The notes: generated by a model not told the origin, from the sequence alone. A DNA stretch of 64,000 nt from Flavobacteriales bacterium (GCA_016703105.1 JADJCS010000001.1:124001-188000); one strand, 5' to 3'. Numbered from the stretch's first letter, positions 39,499 through 48,268 are shown. A program made the numbers and translations.

Positions 39499-41034
39499 GT
39501 GCCCGATACCATCCTCGTTCTGGACCATGGGTCCCAGTACACGCAATTGATCGCCCGGCGGGTGCGCGAGCTGAACGTTTACTGCGAGATCCACCCCTTC
39601 ACGAAAGCGGCCCAATTCGCGGGCGATCCGAACATCAAAGGGGTGATCCTGAGCGGATCCCCGTTCAGTGTGCATGATGAAGGCGCGCCGGATACCGATA
39701 TCAGCGGCTTCCAAGGCCGTGTTCCCGTCCTGGCCGTGTGCTATGGCGCCCAGTTGCTCGCCCGGCGCGCTGGTGCGCCAGTGATCAGGAGCACAGTGCG
39801 GGAGTATGGGCGCGCGCATCTGGACAACATCCATATGCCGGATCCCTTGTTCACCGGCATCCATCCGGGCACGCAGGTCTGGATGAGCCATGGCGACAGT
39901 ATCACGGATGCCGCAGGGGCGATGGAGGTGATGGCCAGCACGCATGCGGTTCCGGTCGCGGCGTACAGGCTGCGCCACGAACCCACCTTCGCCGTGCAGT
40001 TCCACCCGGAGGTTTACCACACCACGGAAGGCCTGCAACTGCTGCGCAATTTCGTGCAAGGCATCTGCGGTTGCGCGGGGGACTGGACACCGGCTTCCTT
40101 CGTGGACACCATGGTCGCCGCATTGAAGAAGCAGGTCGGCCAGGACCAGGTGGTGATGGCTCTGAGCGGCGGGGTGGACAGCACCGTGGCCGCCACCTTG
40201 CTCCATCGCGCCATCGGCCCGCGCCTGCATTGCATCTTCGTGGATAACGGTCTGCTGCGGAAGAACGAGTACCAGCAGGTGCTCGAGGACTACCGGCACC
40301 TGGGCTTGAACATTGCCGGTGTCGACGCCCGTGACAGGTTCTATGCCGCGCTGAAAGGGCTCGATGAACCGGAGGCGAAGCGCAAGGCGATCGGGCGCAC
40401 CTTCATCGAGGTGTTCGATCTGGAAGCGCACCGCATACAGGATGTCAAATGGCTGGGGCAGGGCACCATCTACCCCGACGTGATCGAAAGCGTGAGCGTA
40501 CACGGACCCAGTGTCACCATCAAGAGCCACCACAACGTGGGCGGGCTGCCTGCGCACATGAAGATGCAGGTGGTGGAGCCATTGCGATTGTTGTTCAAGG
40601 ACGAGGTGCGCCGGGTAGGTCGCGAACTCGGTTTGTTGCCGAGCTTGCTCGGTCGCCATCCTTTCCCGGGTCCTGGCTTGGGCATCCGCATCCTGGGCGA
40701 AGTGACGGCCGAGAAGGTCGCATTGCTCCAGGAGGTGGACCAGATCTGGGTGCAAGGCTTGCGCGATGCGGGTCACTACGATTCGGTGTGGCAGGCGGGC
40801 GCGATCCTGCTGCCCGTGCGCAGCGTAGGGGTGATGGGCGATGAACGCACCTACGAGAACGCCGTGGCCCTGCGGGCGGTGAGCAGTACCGATGGCATGA
40901 CCGCCGATTGGTGCCACCTGCCGCACGAGTTCATGGCACGGATCTCGAACGCGATCATCAATCAAGTGAAAGGCGTGAACCGCGTGGTGTACGACATCAG
41001 CAGTAAACCGCCCGCGACGATCGAATGGGAATGA
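39499..41034 (+). CDS. guaA: GMP synthase (glutamine-hydrolysing)
   Basis: A 511-residue GuaA, which aminates XMP to GMP with glutamine and ATP. The class I amidotransferase domain has the nucleophile Cys81 in VLAVCYGAQLL and the HPE of the triad at 169-171 (FHPEVYH). The ATP-pyrophosphatase domain has the PP-loop SGGVDS at 223-228. The C-terminal dimerisation domain ends KPPATIEWE, the usual GuaA terminus. The start is GTG at 39499, giving the conserved PDTILVLDHGSQYTQLIARR; no ATG is available. The stop overlaps the start of the LysM gene, so the two are co-transcribed. Confidence 0.97.
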   Translation: MPDTILVLDHGSQYTQLIARRVRELNVYCEIHPFTKAAQFAGDPNIKGVILSGSPFSVHDEGAPDTDISGFQGRVPVLAVCYGAQLLARRAGAPVIRSTVREYGRAHLDNIHMPDPLFTGIHPGTQVWMSHGDSITDAAGAMEVMASTHAVPVAAYRLRHEPTFAVQFHPEVYHTTEGLQLLRNFVQGICGCAGDWTPASFVDTMVAALKKQVGQDQVVMALSGGVDSTVAATLLHRAIGPRLHCIFVDNGLLRKNEYQQVLEDYRHLGLNIAGVDARDRFYAALKGLDEPEAKRKAIGRTFIEVFDLEAHRIQDVKWLGQGTIYPDVIESVSVHGPSVTIKSHHNVGGLPAHMKMQVVEPLRLLFKDEVRRVGRELGLLPSLLGRHPFPGPGLGIRILGEVTAEKVALLQEVDQIWVQGLRDAGHYDSVWQAGAILLPVRSVGVMGDERTYENAVALRAVSSTDGMTADWCHLPHEFMARISNAIINQVKGVNRVVYDISSKPPATIEWE

Positions 41035-42791
41035 GCGCTGCCGTCCGTTGGTGTGCCCTGGGGTTCGGGCTGTTGCTGATGCGACCGATCCTGGCGCAGG
41101 ACGTGCGCGAAGTGGATGGAAAGAAGTGCCGCGCGCATACGGTGGAAGCGGGGCAGACGCTTTTCGCGCTCAGCCGTCACTACGCCGTTCCGGTGGATGC
41201 GCTGCTTGCCGCCAACCCTGCTGCCGCATCGGGCCTCAGCATCGGGCAAGTGGTGCTGGTGCCGCTGGCCGCCGTGAACAAGAAAGAACTGCGCACCGCT
41301 CCAGCCCTGCAGGCCGGTGAGTTGGTGCATCGGGTAGCCAAAAAGGAAACGCTCTATGGCATCGCGAAGCGGTACGGGGTCGATCTCGCGGATGTAATGG
41401 CCCGGAACCCGGAACTCTCCGCGGGCCTTCAGGATGGTGGTACCGTGGTGATCCCGGTGGTGCAGGTGCGTGATGTGTCGGCCGCCACGATCGCTCCGGC
41501 CACCAGCTCGGATGCCACAATGCACCTGGTGCAGGTAGGAGAGACCTTGTTCGCGCTGGGCCAACGCTACGGCATGCCTCCGGATTCGATCGTGGCGCAC
41601 AACGGCGGCTTGCCAGCGGGTTTGAAGGCGGGCCAGTACGTGCGGATCCCGGCACCTCCGAAAGTGGTGGTGGTCGAGCCTGCCGAGACGAAAAAAGCGG
41701 AACGCTATCGCATCGGCCTTTTACTTCCGCTCGCGTTGGACGCCAACGACAGTGTTCATAAGGCGGACCCGAACAGAAAGGGACTTTACGAGGTGACCTC
41801 GATCGCAGCGCAGTTCCATTGTGGGGTGCGGATGGCGCTTGATTCTCTGGCGGACCAAGGCTTGCGCGCGGAAGTGCTCGTGTATGACCTAGGCGAGGAT
41901 GCTCGTACCTGGGGGCCTGTGTTGCGCAAGCAGGAGATACGCGATATCGACCTTTTTCTTGGGCCGTTCCATCGTTCGGCCATAGATCAGTTGGCGGCCA
42001 CCGCGCGAGGTGGGCATATCGTGTGTCCCGTACCCCAAAGCAACAAGCTCATTCTGGGCCATCGTTCGGTGAGCAAGGTGTTGAGCGGTCGGCCCGACCA
42101 GCTTCAGCATCTGGCCCGCTACGCCGCGAGCACCTATGCCCGTGAGAACATCGTACTTCTGCGCCCAGATATCCCCTCGGAAAAGGAACTGCAAGCCCAA
42201 ATGCTGCGCGCACTGCAAGAGGCCTTGCGCGATCGTCCGGACCGCTTGCGCGATAGCGTGCTGGTGGCACGTCCCGGGCAGAAGGACCTCGGCAACCTGA
42301 CGCAGCGGCTCGATCCACTGCGCGAGAACATCATCATGGTGCCGTCCGAGGATGTGGAGTTCGTGAGCGGGTTGATCACCAAGCTCATCCCCATGCAAGG
42401 AAAATTCAGGATCAAGGTCTTCGGGTTGGCCGCATGGAATTCCATGGAAGTGATCGAACCCGGTGATCTGGACAAGTTGCATGTGCATGTGCCCATGGCC
42501 ACGTTCGTGGACTATGAGGATCCCCGGGTGCAACGTTTCGTGCGGGCTTTTCGCGAGCGGTTCACTGCGGACGCTGGCCCCTATGCCTTCCTGGGGTTCG
42601 ATATCGCGTACTTCTATGGTACCGCGCTGATGCAGGAAGGCCGCAGCTTCGAGGAGCGGTTCGATGCGGTAGCGACGCAGCCTTTACACATGGGCTTCCG
42701 CTTGAAGCGCATGGGCCAGGAGAACGGGTTCGGCAACGAGAGTTCGGTGGTGCTCGAATACCGCGACCTAGGGTTGCATCGCGTTCGCTGA
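41025..42791 (+). CDS. LysM-repeat protein with periplasmic-binding-like domain
   Basis: A 588-residue exported protein. After a signal peptide it has three LysM domains, at about residues 35-78 (HTVEAGQTLFALSRHY), 103-146 (HRVAKKETLYGIAKRYGV) and 168-211 (HLVQVGETLFALGQRYGM), which bind peptidoglycan. From about residue 225 it has a type I periplasmic-binding fold (RYRIGLLLPLALDAND ... LFLGPFHRSAIDQLA ... MATFVDYEDPRVQRFVRAF). Similar LysM-binding proteins are common in Bacteroidota and probably act in wall sensing or remodelling. The gene overlaps the guaA stop by 10 bases; the ATG at 41031, giving a 4-base ATGA overlap, is an equally good start. It converges with the AI-2E gene. Confidence 0.87.
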   Translation: MGMSAAVRWCALGFGLLLMRPILAQDVREVDGKKCRAHTVEAGQTLFALSRHYAVPVDALLAANPAAASGLSIGQVVLVPLAAVNKKELRTAPALQAGELVHRVAKKETLYGIAKRYGVDLADVMARNPELSAGLQDGGTVVIPVVQVRDVSAATIAPATSSDATMHLVQVGETLFALGQRYGMPPDSIVAHNGGLPAGLKAGQYVRIPAPPKVVVVEPAETKKAERYRIGLLLPLALDANDSVHKADPNRKGLYEVTSIAAQFHCGVRMALDSLADQGLRAEVLVYDLGEDARTWGPVLRKQEIRDIDLFLGPFHRSAIDQLAATARGGHIVCPVPQSNKLILGHRSVSKVLSGRPDQLQHLARYAASTYARENIVLLRPDIPSEKELQAQMLRALQEALRDRPDRLRDSVLVARPGQKDLGNLTQRLDPLRENIIMVPSEDVEFVSGLITKLIPMQGKFRIKVFGLAAWNSMEVIEPGDLDKLHVHVPMATFVDYEDPRVQRFVRAFRERFTADAGPYAFLGFDIAYFYGTALMQEGRSFEERFDAVATQPLHMGFRLKRMGQENGFGNESSVVLEYRDLGLHRVR

Positions 42792-42793
42792 GC

Positions 42794-43864
42794 CTATCCG
42801 CCCTTTCCGTTCGATGGGGCGAACTCCTTCTCCTCGCCGAGGAGATAGCCCCACACACGCAGCCCAGGGACCGCTTCGCAGATCAACTTCAGCATGCCGG
42901 TCATCGGGATGGCCACCACCATGCCCACCACACCCCACAGCAGTCCTGCAGCGATCAGCGCCACAATGCTCGCCAATGGATTGATGCTCACACTGCTGCC
43001 CACCACCTTTGGTGTGATGAAGTTGTTGTCCAGGAACTGCGATAGCAGGCAAACACCCATCGTCGCCAGCACGTAGCCGAAGGAGTCTTTGGTGATGAAG
43101 GCTACCAGGACCGGTATCAAGCTCCCGACCAGGGCCCCCACGTAAGGGATGATGTTCAGCAGGGCCATGATGAAGCCCAGCAGAACGGCATAGGGTAGGC
43201 CCAAGGCCAGGAACCCGATGGAATTGAGCGTGCCGAGGATCAACACAACGAGGAGGACACCCCGCAAATAGCTGCGCGAGAGCTCACTTATACGCACCAC
43301 CATGCCCAACGCATCGGTACCGCGGTCTTTTCCCAATTCCACGAGGAACACCCGGAACTTGTGCTTCAGAAGAAGGAGCAGGAACACGAAGATGGGGATC
43401 GGCACGATCGACCCCAGTGTGGAACCCGCCCCGGCGGCCACTTGCATGGCCACGCGTCCACCCGAACCGGCCAGTCCGGCCACTTGGGCGTTGAACCATT
43501 TGATCTGGTCGCGTTGCCGGATCTGCACACTGTCCTCCAACCATTGCATGAAGCCGTTCCCCTTTTCGGTCAAAGCCGCCTGCAACGCGGGCAGATCGCC
43601 AGCGAACCGCGAAAGTTGCCAACCCATGAAGAAGAACAGGCCCAGGACCGCGAGCACCAGGATCGCGGTCGCGGCCAGCGCACCCGTCCAGCGTGGCATG
43701 CCCGCGCGTTCCATGCGCCGGGCCAATGGCAAAAAGAGAAATGTGAAGATCGCGGAGACGAACAACAACAGGATCAAGTTCCGGCCGAAGTACAACACGA
43801 GCACCGTGAGGACCAGGGCCAGGAGCGTGAGTACGTACCGGGTCAGCGCATCGGTCTGGGGCAT
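42794..43864 (-). CDS. AI-2E family transporter
   Basis: A protein of about 356 residues with the AI-2E/PerM transporter topology: about seven or eight membrane helices, with two N-terminal hydrophobic segments (LTLLALVLTVLVLYFGRNL and onwards). A soluble loop at about 85-150 is followed by the conserved C-terminal stretch beginning ALLNIIPYVGALVGSLIPVL and QFLDNNFITPKVVG. Some members export autoinducer-2 and others are Na+/H+ antiporters, so the substrate is not predicted. I chose the ATG at 43864 over a TTG two codons earlier. Its stop is 2 bases from the convergent LysM gene. Confidence 0.88.
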   Translation of the reverse strand: MPQTDALTRYVLTLLALVLTVLVLYFGRNLILLLFVSAIFTFLFLPLARRMERAGMPRWTGALAATAILVLAVLGLFFFMGWQLSRFAGDLPALQAALTEKGNGFMQWLEDSVQIRQRDQIKWFNAQVAGLAGSGGRVAMQVAAGAGSTLGSIVPIPIFVFLLLLLKHKFRVFLVELGKDRGTDALGMVVRISELSRSYLRGVLLVVLILGTLNSIGFLALGLPYAVLLGFIMALLNIIPYVGALVGSLIPVLVAFITKDSFGYVLATMGVCLLSQFLDNNFITPKVVGSSVSINPLASIVALIAAGLLWGVVGMVVAIPMTGMLKLICEAVPGLRVWGYLLGEEKEFAPSNGKGG

Positions 43865-43887
43865 ATGCAAAGAAAGGCGCGGCGCGC

Positions 43888-44336
43888 TCAGGTCCCGGCG
43901 CTTTCCTCCGACCGGGCGGCCTGGCGTTCCCGCCAGCGCTGCCGTATGCGCTCCCAGGAACGCTTCACCTCCGTGATCACCCGTGCGGCGCGTTCCCCGG
44001 TGGCATAGCGCTCCAACAGCTGGGGTAACACCATACCGGCGATCATGCTCGCGATCCGGGTGGTGGGTGTTTTGCGGCCCATGGCGAGCGCCAGGCCCAT
44101 CACCTGGCCGATGGTGGCCCGGTCGGGGTGATCATGCCTGTGAGCGTTCTCAGAACCGGCACATGGCCCAGCACTTCACGGATCCCTTCCCCCAGAAGTG
44201 CTCGCCGAAATCCAGGCTCGCTCAATTGCGACCAATGGTTCGTGAGGCGCGCTCGTTGCCAGTCGCGTTCGACCAGCAGCCGTTGCTTATCCGCCCGTAC
44301 TTCGTCCATGCTCGCGAACCGTTCACTCCTCGCCAT
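43888..44336 (-). CDS. Unknown protein of the YtxH/holin-like module (one frame break)
   Basis: Two short frames overlap here: 44336-44100, ending MITPTGPPSAR, and 44103-43888, beginning MMGLALAMGRKTP. Adding one C in the CCCC run near 44130 joins them as GMITPDRATIGQVMGLALAMG and gives one protein of 149 residues with a basic N-terminal half, a hydrophobic middle and a charged C-terminal helix. I recognise no domain. It follows the holin-like gene with an overlap of about 14 bases and resembles the third gene often found after YtxH and holin-like genes in Flavobacteriales. Possibly a membrane-associated stress protein. Confidence 0.5.
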
Positions 44337-44715
44337 GGATCGCGTTCAGTAAAAAGAGCGTGATGCGGTCACGGAGCACGGTCCTCCAAAAGAGGTAGAA
44401 GAAACCCACGAGCGCCAGGTAGGTGGCACCCGCCAGAAGGAATCCGACCACCGGGTCCTGCAAGCGTTGTCCGAGCCAAAGTCCCCAGGCCACGCTCACC
44501 ATCAGCACCAAGCCCGCCAAAAGGAGAATGACCACCAACACGAGCACCGCTCCACCGGCGATGCGCCCCCCGCGTTCGCCCACGAGGATCTTCACCCGGT
44601 CCCGTTCGGCCCGCGCGTAGCCCAAGCCCGCATCGGCCATATCCCGCAGGAACTCCGCCGGATCGGGTGGCATGCCTCCTTCACCTGCGGGTTCCGGCCC
44701 TTTGGCGCTGCTCAT
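44323..44715 (-). CDS. Phage-holin-family-like (Phage_holin_3_6) membrane protein
   Basis: About 130 residues from the ATG at 44715: a short charged N-terminal part, then two membrane helices (IAGGAVLVLVVILLLAGLVL and GFLLAGATYLALVGFFYLFW) and a short basic end. This is the layout of PF07332-type proteins, which are chromosomal membrane proteins and not lysis holins in this context. It sits 7 bases after the YtxH gene and overlaps the next gene, so the three are one operon. An upstream in-frame start at 44799 lies inside the YtxH gene and is unlikely. Confidence 0.72.
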   Translation of the reverse strand: MSSAKGPEPAGEGGMPPDPAEFLRDMADAGLGYARAERDRVKILVGERGGRIAGGAVLVLVVILLLAGLVLMVSVAWGLWLGQRLQDPVVGFLLAGATYLALVGFFYLFWRTVLRDRITLFLLNAIHGEE

Positions 44716-44722
44716 GGACCGT

Positions 44723-45094
44723 TCAGTTCGCGCCGTGCCGGATATGGTCGGCGGCTTGCCTGGCGCGGTGGGTGGTTTCATCGGCCACGTCCTCCACATC
44801 GTTCTTCACCCGGCTGGCCAAGTCCCGGCCCTCTTCAAAAAGAAAGCGGATGAAATCGCTCACTTCCTCCTTGGTCATGGAGGCGGTATCCGCCGCCTTC
44901 CCCTTGGCCCGGCTCCACTCACTGCGGGCTTTGTCGATCATCTCGTCCAGGTCATCCTTGGCGTCGGCCGCGCCACGCGCCATGCGGTCCCGCGTTTCTT
45001 TTCCGCTCCGTGGGGCGAAGAGGATGCCGAGAGTAGCGCCGATCGCGGCGCCTGCCAGGAATCCGAGTACGCCGAAGTTCCGTTCGTTGCTCAT
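44723..45094 (-). CDS. YtxH domain-containing protein
   Basis: A 123-residue protein with the YtxH signature FLAGAAIGATLGILFAPRSG (about residues 12-31), which is a glycine-rich membrane helix with the APRSGKETR motif. A long amphipathic, coiled-coil-like region follows (DLDEMIDKARSEWSRAKGKA ... DVEDVADETTHRARQAADHI). YtxH proteins are linked to general stress in Firmicutes and Bacteroidota; the molecular role is unknown. It is the first gene of a three-gene minus-strand module with the holin-like protein and an unknown protein. Confidence 0.85.
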   Translation of the reverse strand: MSNERNFGVLGFLAGAAIGATLGILFAPRSGKETRDRMARGAADAKDDLDEMIDKARSEWSRAKGKAADTASMTKEEVSDFIRFLFEEGRDLASRVKNDVEDVADETTHRARQAADHIRHGAN

Positions 45095-45202
45095 GGTTCG
45101 GTAGATCTAAGAAAGACCCAACGGCGGATCTTCCCTCGAAAGATAATGCGTGAGGTATCCCGGAAAAGGACGATCGTCAGTCGCCGATCATTTTGCGCTT
45201 GG

Positions 45203-45484
45203 TCACCGCAACCATTTGCGCTCCATAACGAAGGTTCCGAAGGGTAGAACGGAGGCCAACCCCAGGCCCACGATGCGTTCCACATCCCACTTCAACTTGA
45301 TAAAGAGCGGTATGGCCGCGATCCAGTACCACACGAAGAGCACGCCATGGATCCAGCCCACCACTTTTACCGCCAAGGGCATGTCCGCCATGTACTTCAA
45401 AGGCATGGCGATGAAGAGAAGCACCAGGAAACTTACGCCCTCGGCGATGGCAACGGTGCGGAAACGTGCGATGATGGGGTCCAT
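45203..45484 (-). CDS. DUF3817 family membrane protein
   Basis: A protein of about 93 residues from the ATG at 45484, with three membrane helices. It has the DUF3817 (YdzA-like) features FRTVAIAEGVSFLVLLFIAM, the KVVGWIHGVLFVWYW stretch and the C-terminal VLPFGTFVMERKWLR. DUF3817 proteins are small integral membrane proteins of unknown function, often found near transporters. The upstream in-frame start at 45520 overlaps the preceding gene and is not favoured. Confidence 0.82.
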   Translation of the reverse strand: MDPIIARFRTVAIAEGVSFLVLLFIAMPLKYMADMPLAVKVVGWIHGVLFVWYWIAAIPLFIKLKWDVERIVGLGLASVLPFGTFVMERKWLR

Positions 45485-45516
45485 GGTCGTGCGGCAAGGA
45501 TAAGCGTTCGTTCGGA

Positions 45517-45963
45517 TCACAGCCCTACGGAGATCCCGAAGCCCTGCGGCACTATCATGCGTACGGTCCCCGAGCTCGTCCGGTCCGAGAAATTGCTGCT
45601 TTGCTCATAGCGGAAGCCTTCCTGCCACGTGTCGGTGATATGCACCGTGATGGTGTCGCTCTCGGCCCACACGCGATCCGGAACCCCGGAGCGCACCTTG
45701 CGGTCGAAAAGGAGAAAGGTGCAGTCCCTCTGCCAGAGCACACGGTAGCGGACCTTCAGCCCGGTGTCCCGATCGTGATCCCATTGGGATACGCCTTGGC
45801 GGAAAGTGCGCGATCCGTTCTTCTTTCCCGTGATCGCGGCCTGGCGTTCGTCCACGCGCTCCTCGAATTTGCCGTGGCGGAACAGGTCACAACGAGGGGT
45901 AGGAGGGGCCGCCCAAAAAAGAACGACCGCGAAGAGCAGCGATCCTCCGAGCAACGGGATCAT
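45517..45963 (-). CDS. Small exported protein of unknown function
   Basis: A 148-residue protein with an N-terminal hydrophobic segment (GGSLLFAVVLFWAAP). The core has CDLFRHGKFEE near residue 25, LWQRDCTFLL near residue 78 and a beta-rich end (GTVRMIVPQGF). The pattern of an early Cys and a central DC pair is like small periplasmic beta-proteins common in Bacteroidota, but I cannot name the family. The gap to the DUF3817 start is 32 bases, so the two may be co-transcribed. Confidence 0.6.
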   Translation of the reverse strand: MIPLLGGSLLFAVVLFWAAPPTPRCDLFRHGKFEERVDERQAAITGKKNGSRTFRQGVSQWDHDRDTGLKVRYRVLWQRDCTFLLFDRKVRSGVPDRVWAESDTITVHITDTWQEGFRYEQSSNFSDRTSSGTVRMIVPQGFGISVGL

Positions 45964-46003
45964 GGGCGAGGGAGCGGGAAGTGCAGGCTCAACGGCCGCG
46001 CGA

Positions 46004-47254
46004 TCACGCCTTCATCGACGGGATGGTCTCCTTGCTGTATTCGCCCGCTTTGAGCCGCGCGCTTACCGCGACGAAGCTCTTTACGGTGCGCTCCACATCC
46101 TCTATAGAATGCGCGGCGGTCGGGATCAGACGCAGCAGCATCTCACCCTTTGGGATGACCGGATACACCACGATACTACAGAAAATGCCATAGTTCTCGC
46201 GCAGGTCCACCACCACATGGGTGGCTTCCGGCACGGTGGCCCGCATGTATACCGGGGTAACGCAACTGTTGGTCTTGCCCAGGTCCATGCCTACATCGCG
46301 CAATCCTTTTTGCAACGCGCGGGTAATGGTCCACAGTTTCTCATTGAACTCCGGCCGTGTACGCATCATTTCCAAGCGCTTCAGGGCGCCGATCACGATC
46401 GGCATCGGCAGGCTCTTGGCGTAGACCTGGCTGCGCATGTTGTAGCGCATGTACATCATTATGTCCGCAGGACCGCTGATGAAACCACCGATGGTGGCCA
46501 TGGCCTTGGCGAAGGTCCCGAAGTAGACGTCCACCTGGTCATGCACTCCCTGGGCATCGGCCGTGCCACGGCCGGTCTCGCCCAATTGCCCGAAACCGTG
46601 CGCGTCGTCCACAAAGAGGCGGAAGTTGTACGTGGATTTGCGCGCTACGATCTCCTTCAACTTGCCTTGGTCACCCGCCATGCCGAACACGCCTTCGGTC
46701 ATCACCAGGATGCCTCCGCCGGTCTGTGCGACCACTTTGCGCGCGTTCTCTAGCTGCTTGTCGAAGCTGTCCATGTCGTTGTGCTGGAACACGAACCGCT
46801 TGCCCATGTGCAGGCGGGCGCCATCGATCATGCAGGCGTGGCATTCGCTGTCGTAAACGAGCACATCGTGCCGGCTCAAGAGCGATTCGATGCAGCTCAT
46901 GCACCCTTGGTAGCCGAAGTTCAGGAGGTACGTATCCTCCTTTTGCATCAGGTCGCTGAGCTCATTTTCGAGTTGCTCGTGGTACTTGGTCTGTCCGCTC
47001 ATCATGCGGGCACCCATCGGGTAGGCCATGCCCCAATCACGTGCGGCGTCCGCGTCCACTTTGCGGATCTCGGGGTGGTTGGCGAGGCCCAGATAGTTGT
47101 TCAAGCTCCATACCAGCACTTCCTTCCCGCGGAAGGTCATGTGGGGTCCCAATTCGCCCTCCAGTTTCGGGAAACTATAGTAGCCGTGGCTCTCCTTGGC
47201 CTGGCGCCCGATGGGGCCGAGGTCCTTGCGGATCTTGTCGAAGATGTCGTTCAT
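46004..47254 (-). CDS. Alpha-oxoamine synthase-family PLP enzyme (serine palmitoyltransferase-like)
   Basis: A 416-residue class I/II PLP enzyme of the alpha-oxoamine synthase group (SPT, KBL, BioF). Typical positions are NNYLGLANHPEI, GMAYPMGARMMSGQT, the cofactor-stacking His in YDSECHACMIDGARL, the Asp in FVDDAHGFGQLG and the PLP-binding Lys in FGTFAKAMATIGG. The GARMMSGQT variant and the N-terminal segment (RKDLGPIGRQAKESHGYYSF) resemble Bacteroidota enzymes for sphingoid or sulfonolipid bases more than KBL or BioF. The substrates (acyl-CoA with serine, cysteate or another amino acid) remain open. Single gene, divergent from bamD. Confidence 0.8.
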   Translation of the reverse strand: MNDIFDKIRKDLGPIGRQAKESHGYYSFPKLEGELGPHMTFRGKEVLVWSLNNYLGLANHPEIRKVDADAARDWGMAYPMGARMMSGQTKYHEQLENELSDLMQKEDTYLLNFGYQGCMSCIESLLSRHDVLVYDSECHACMIDGARLHMGKRFVFQHNDMDSFDKQLENARKVVAQTGGGILVMTEGVFGMAGDQGKLKEIVARKSTYNFRLFVDDAHGFGQLGETGRGTADAQGVHDQVDVYFGTFAKAMATIGGFISGPADIMMYMRYNMRSQVYAKSLPMPIVIGALKRLEMMRTRPEFNEKLWTITRALQKGLRDVGMDLGKTNSCVTPVYMRATVPEATHVVVDLRENYGIFCSIVVYPVIPKGEMLLRLIPTAAHSIEDVERTVKSFVAVSARLKAGEYSKETIPSMKA

Positions 47255-47340
47255 AGGGGGGGGGTGGTGGGTACCGTTCGCTCAATGGTCCTGAACAGGT
47301 CTACCAGTTGACGTGATGAACCGTTGGGCGAAGGTCGCGG

Positions 47341-47348
47341 CAAAAATA
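47341..47348 (-). promoter_or_regulatory. Promoter -7 box of the oxoamine synthase gene
   Basis: The minus strand reads TATTTTTG, a perfect TAnnTTTG match, 87 bases upstream of the start codon. It would give a leader of about 80 bases. Confidence 0.55.
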
Positions 47349-47406
47349 TCCATCCGCACGTGGTGCGGTGCTGACGATGCGCACAAAGCACTGTGGACCA
47401 TTCAGC

Positions 47407-47414
47407 TACCTTTG
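47407..47414 (+). promoter_or_regulatory. Promoter -7 box of bamD
   Basis: TACCTTTG is a perfect TAnnTTTG match. It lies inside the open frame that continues upstream of bamD, so translation must begin after it. This points to the TTG at 47435 as the bamD start. Confidence 0.65.
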
Positions 47415-47434
47415 CGCCCTTTCCTGAACGGACC

Positions 47435-48268
47435 TTGCCGACCGCACCCTTCCCTCGCCGCCTTGCTTTGGGCCTTTTCGCCCTGGCCGCGATGGTGATC
47501 CTGGCCGCTTGCAGCGAGTTCAACAAGGCGCTCAAATCGACCGACCTGGACTTCAAACTGAAGACCGCTGAGAAGTTCCATGACACGGGCAAGTTCGACA
47601 AGGCCATTCCCTTGCTGGAGGAGTTGGTGGCTCTGACCCGGGGCACCTCCTTGAGCGAGCGGGTGAACTACATGCACGCGAAGAGCTACTTCGGCATGAA
47701 GGACTATACCATGTCGGGTTACTACCTGAACAACTTCACGCGCACCTTCCCCACGAGCGCGTACGCTGAGGAATGCGCTTTCCTTTCCGCATACTGCTTC
47801 TATAAGAACTCGCCGAACTACGAGTTGGACCAGACCGATACGCGCGCGGCCATTGATGCCATGCAGCTCTTCCTGATCCGCTACCCGACCAGCGAGCTCA
47901 AGGATTCCTGCAACACCCTGATCGACGTGTTACGCGCCAAGCTCGAGGTGAAGGAATGGCACAATGCCGAGCAGTACCATACCCTGCGCAACTACAAAGC
48001 GGCGGGTGTGGCCTTGGAGAGCTTCCTGCGCAACTGGCCCAATTCCCGGTTCCGGGAGGATGCGCTGTATCTGGCGGCTGAAAGCGGGTTCCTGCTTGCC
48101 AATGGCAGCGTGGAAGAGCTGAAGCCCGACCGCATACGCGATGCTATCAAGAGTTGTGATAATTTCGCGGTCGCTTTTCCACAGAGCGACCGGTTGAAGA
48201 CCGTTGAACAGATGGCCTCGGACCTCCGGGACCAGACGGAAAGCAAGACCAAAGCCAGCACCCCATGA
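47435..48268 (+). CDS. bamD: Outer membrane assembly lipoprotein BamD
   Basis: A protein of about 277 residues. A lipoprotein signal (RRLALGLFALAAMVILAAC) has its lipobox Cys in LAAC, followed by TPR-like helical repeats. BamD features are FNKALKS near the mature start, then AEKFHDTGKFDKAIPLLEEL, YMHAKSYFGMKDYTMSGYYL and FLIRYPTSELKDSC. BamD is the essential lipoprotein partner of BamA in beta-barrel insertion. The frame is open to a GTG at 47393, but the promoter box between makes the TTG at 47435 the likely start, which also places the signal peptide at the N-terminus. It overlaps rpoZ by 4 bases (ATGA). Confidence 0.9.
   Translation: MPTAPFPRRLALGLFALAAMVILAACSEFNKALKSTDLDFKLKTAEKFHDTGKFDKAIPLLEELVALTRGTSLSERVNYMHAKSYFGMKDYTMSGYYLNNFTRTFPTSAYAEECAFLSAYCFYKNSPNYELDQTDTRAAIDAMQLFLIRYPTSELKDSCNTLIDVLRAKLEVKEWHNAEQYHTLRNYKAAGVALESFLRNWPNSRFREDALYLAAESGFLLANGSVEELKPDRIRDAIKSCDNFAVAFPQSDRLKTVEQMASDLRDQTESKTKASTP

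Noticed and set aside
39421..40965. Minus-strand open frame of over 500 codons opposite guaA
   Set aside because: Shadow of the conserved guaA gene; the composition (many His, Arg and Gln) is typical of antisense frames in GC-rich genes.
44323..44715. Phage lysis holin
   Set aside because: The holin-like protein sits in a YtxH operon with no endolysin or phage context; chromosomal members of this family are not lysis proteins.
47255..47434. A tRNA or small RNA in the gap between the oxoamine synthase gene and bamD
   Set aside because: No cloverleaf or stable hairpin was recognised; the gap is explained by divergent promoters.
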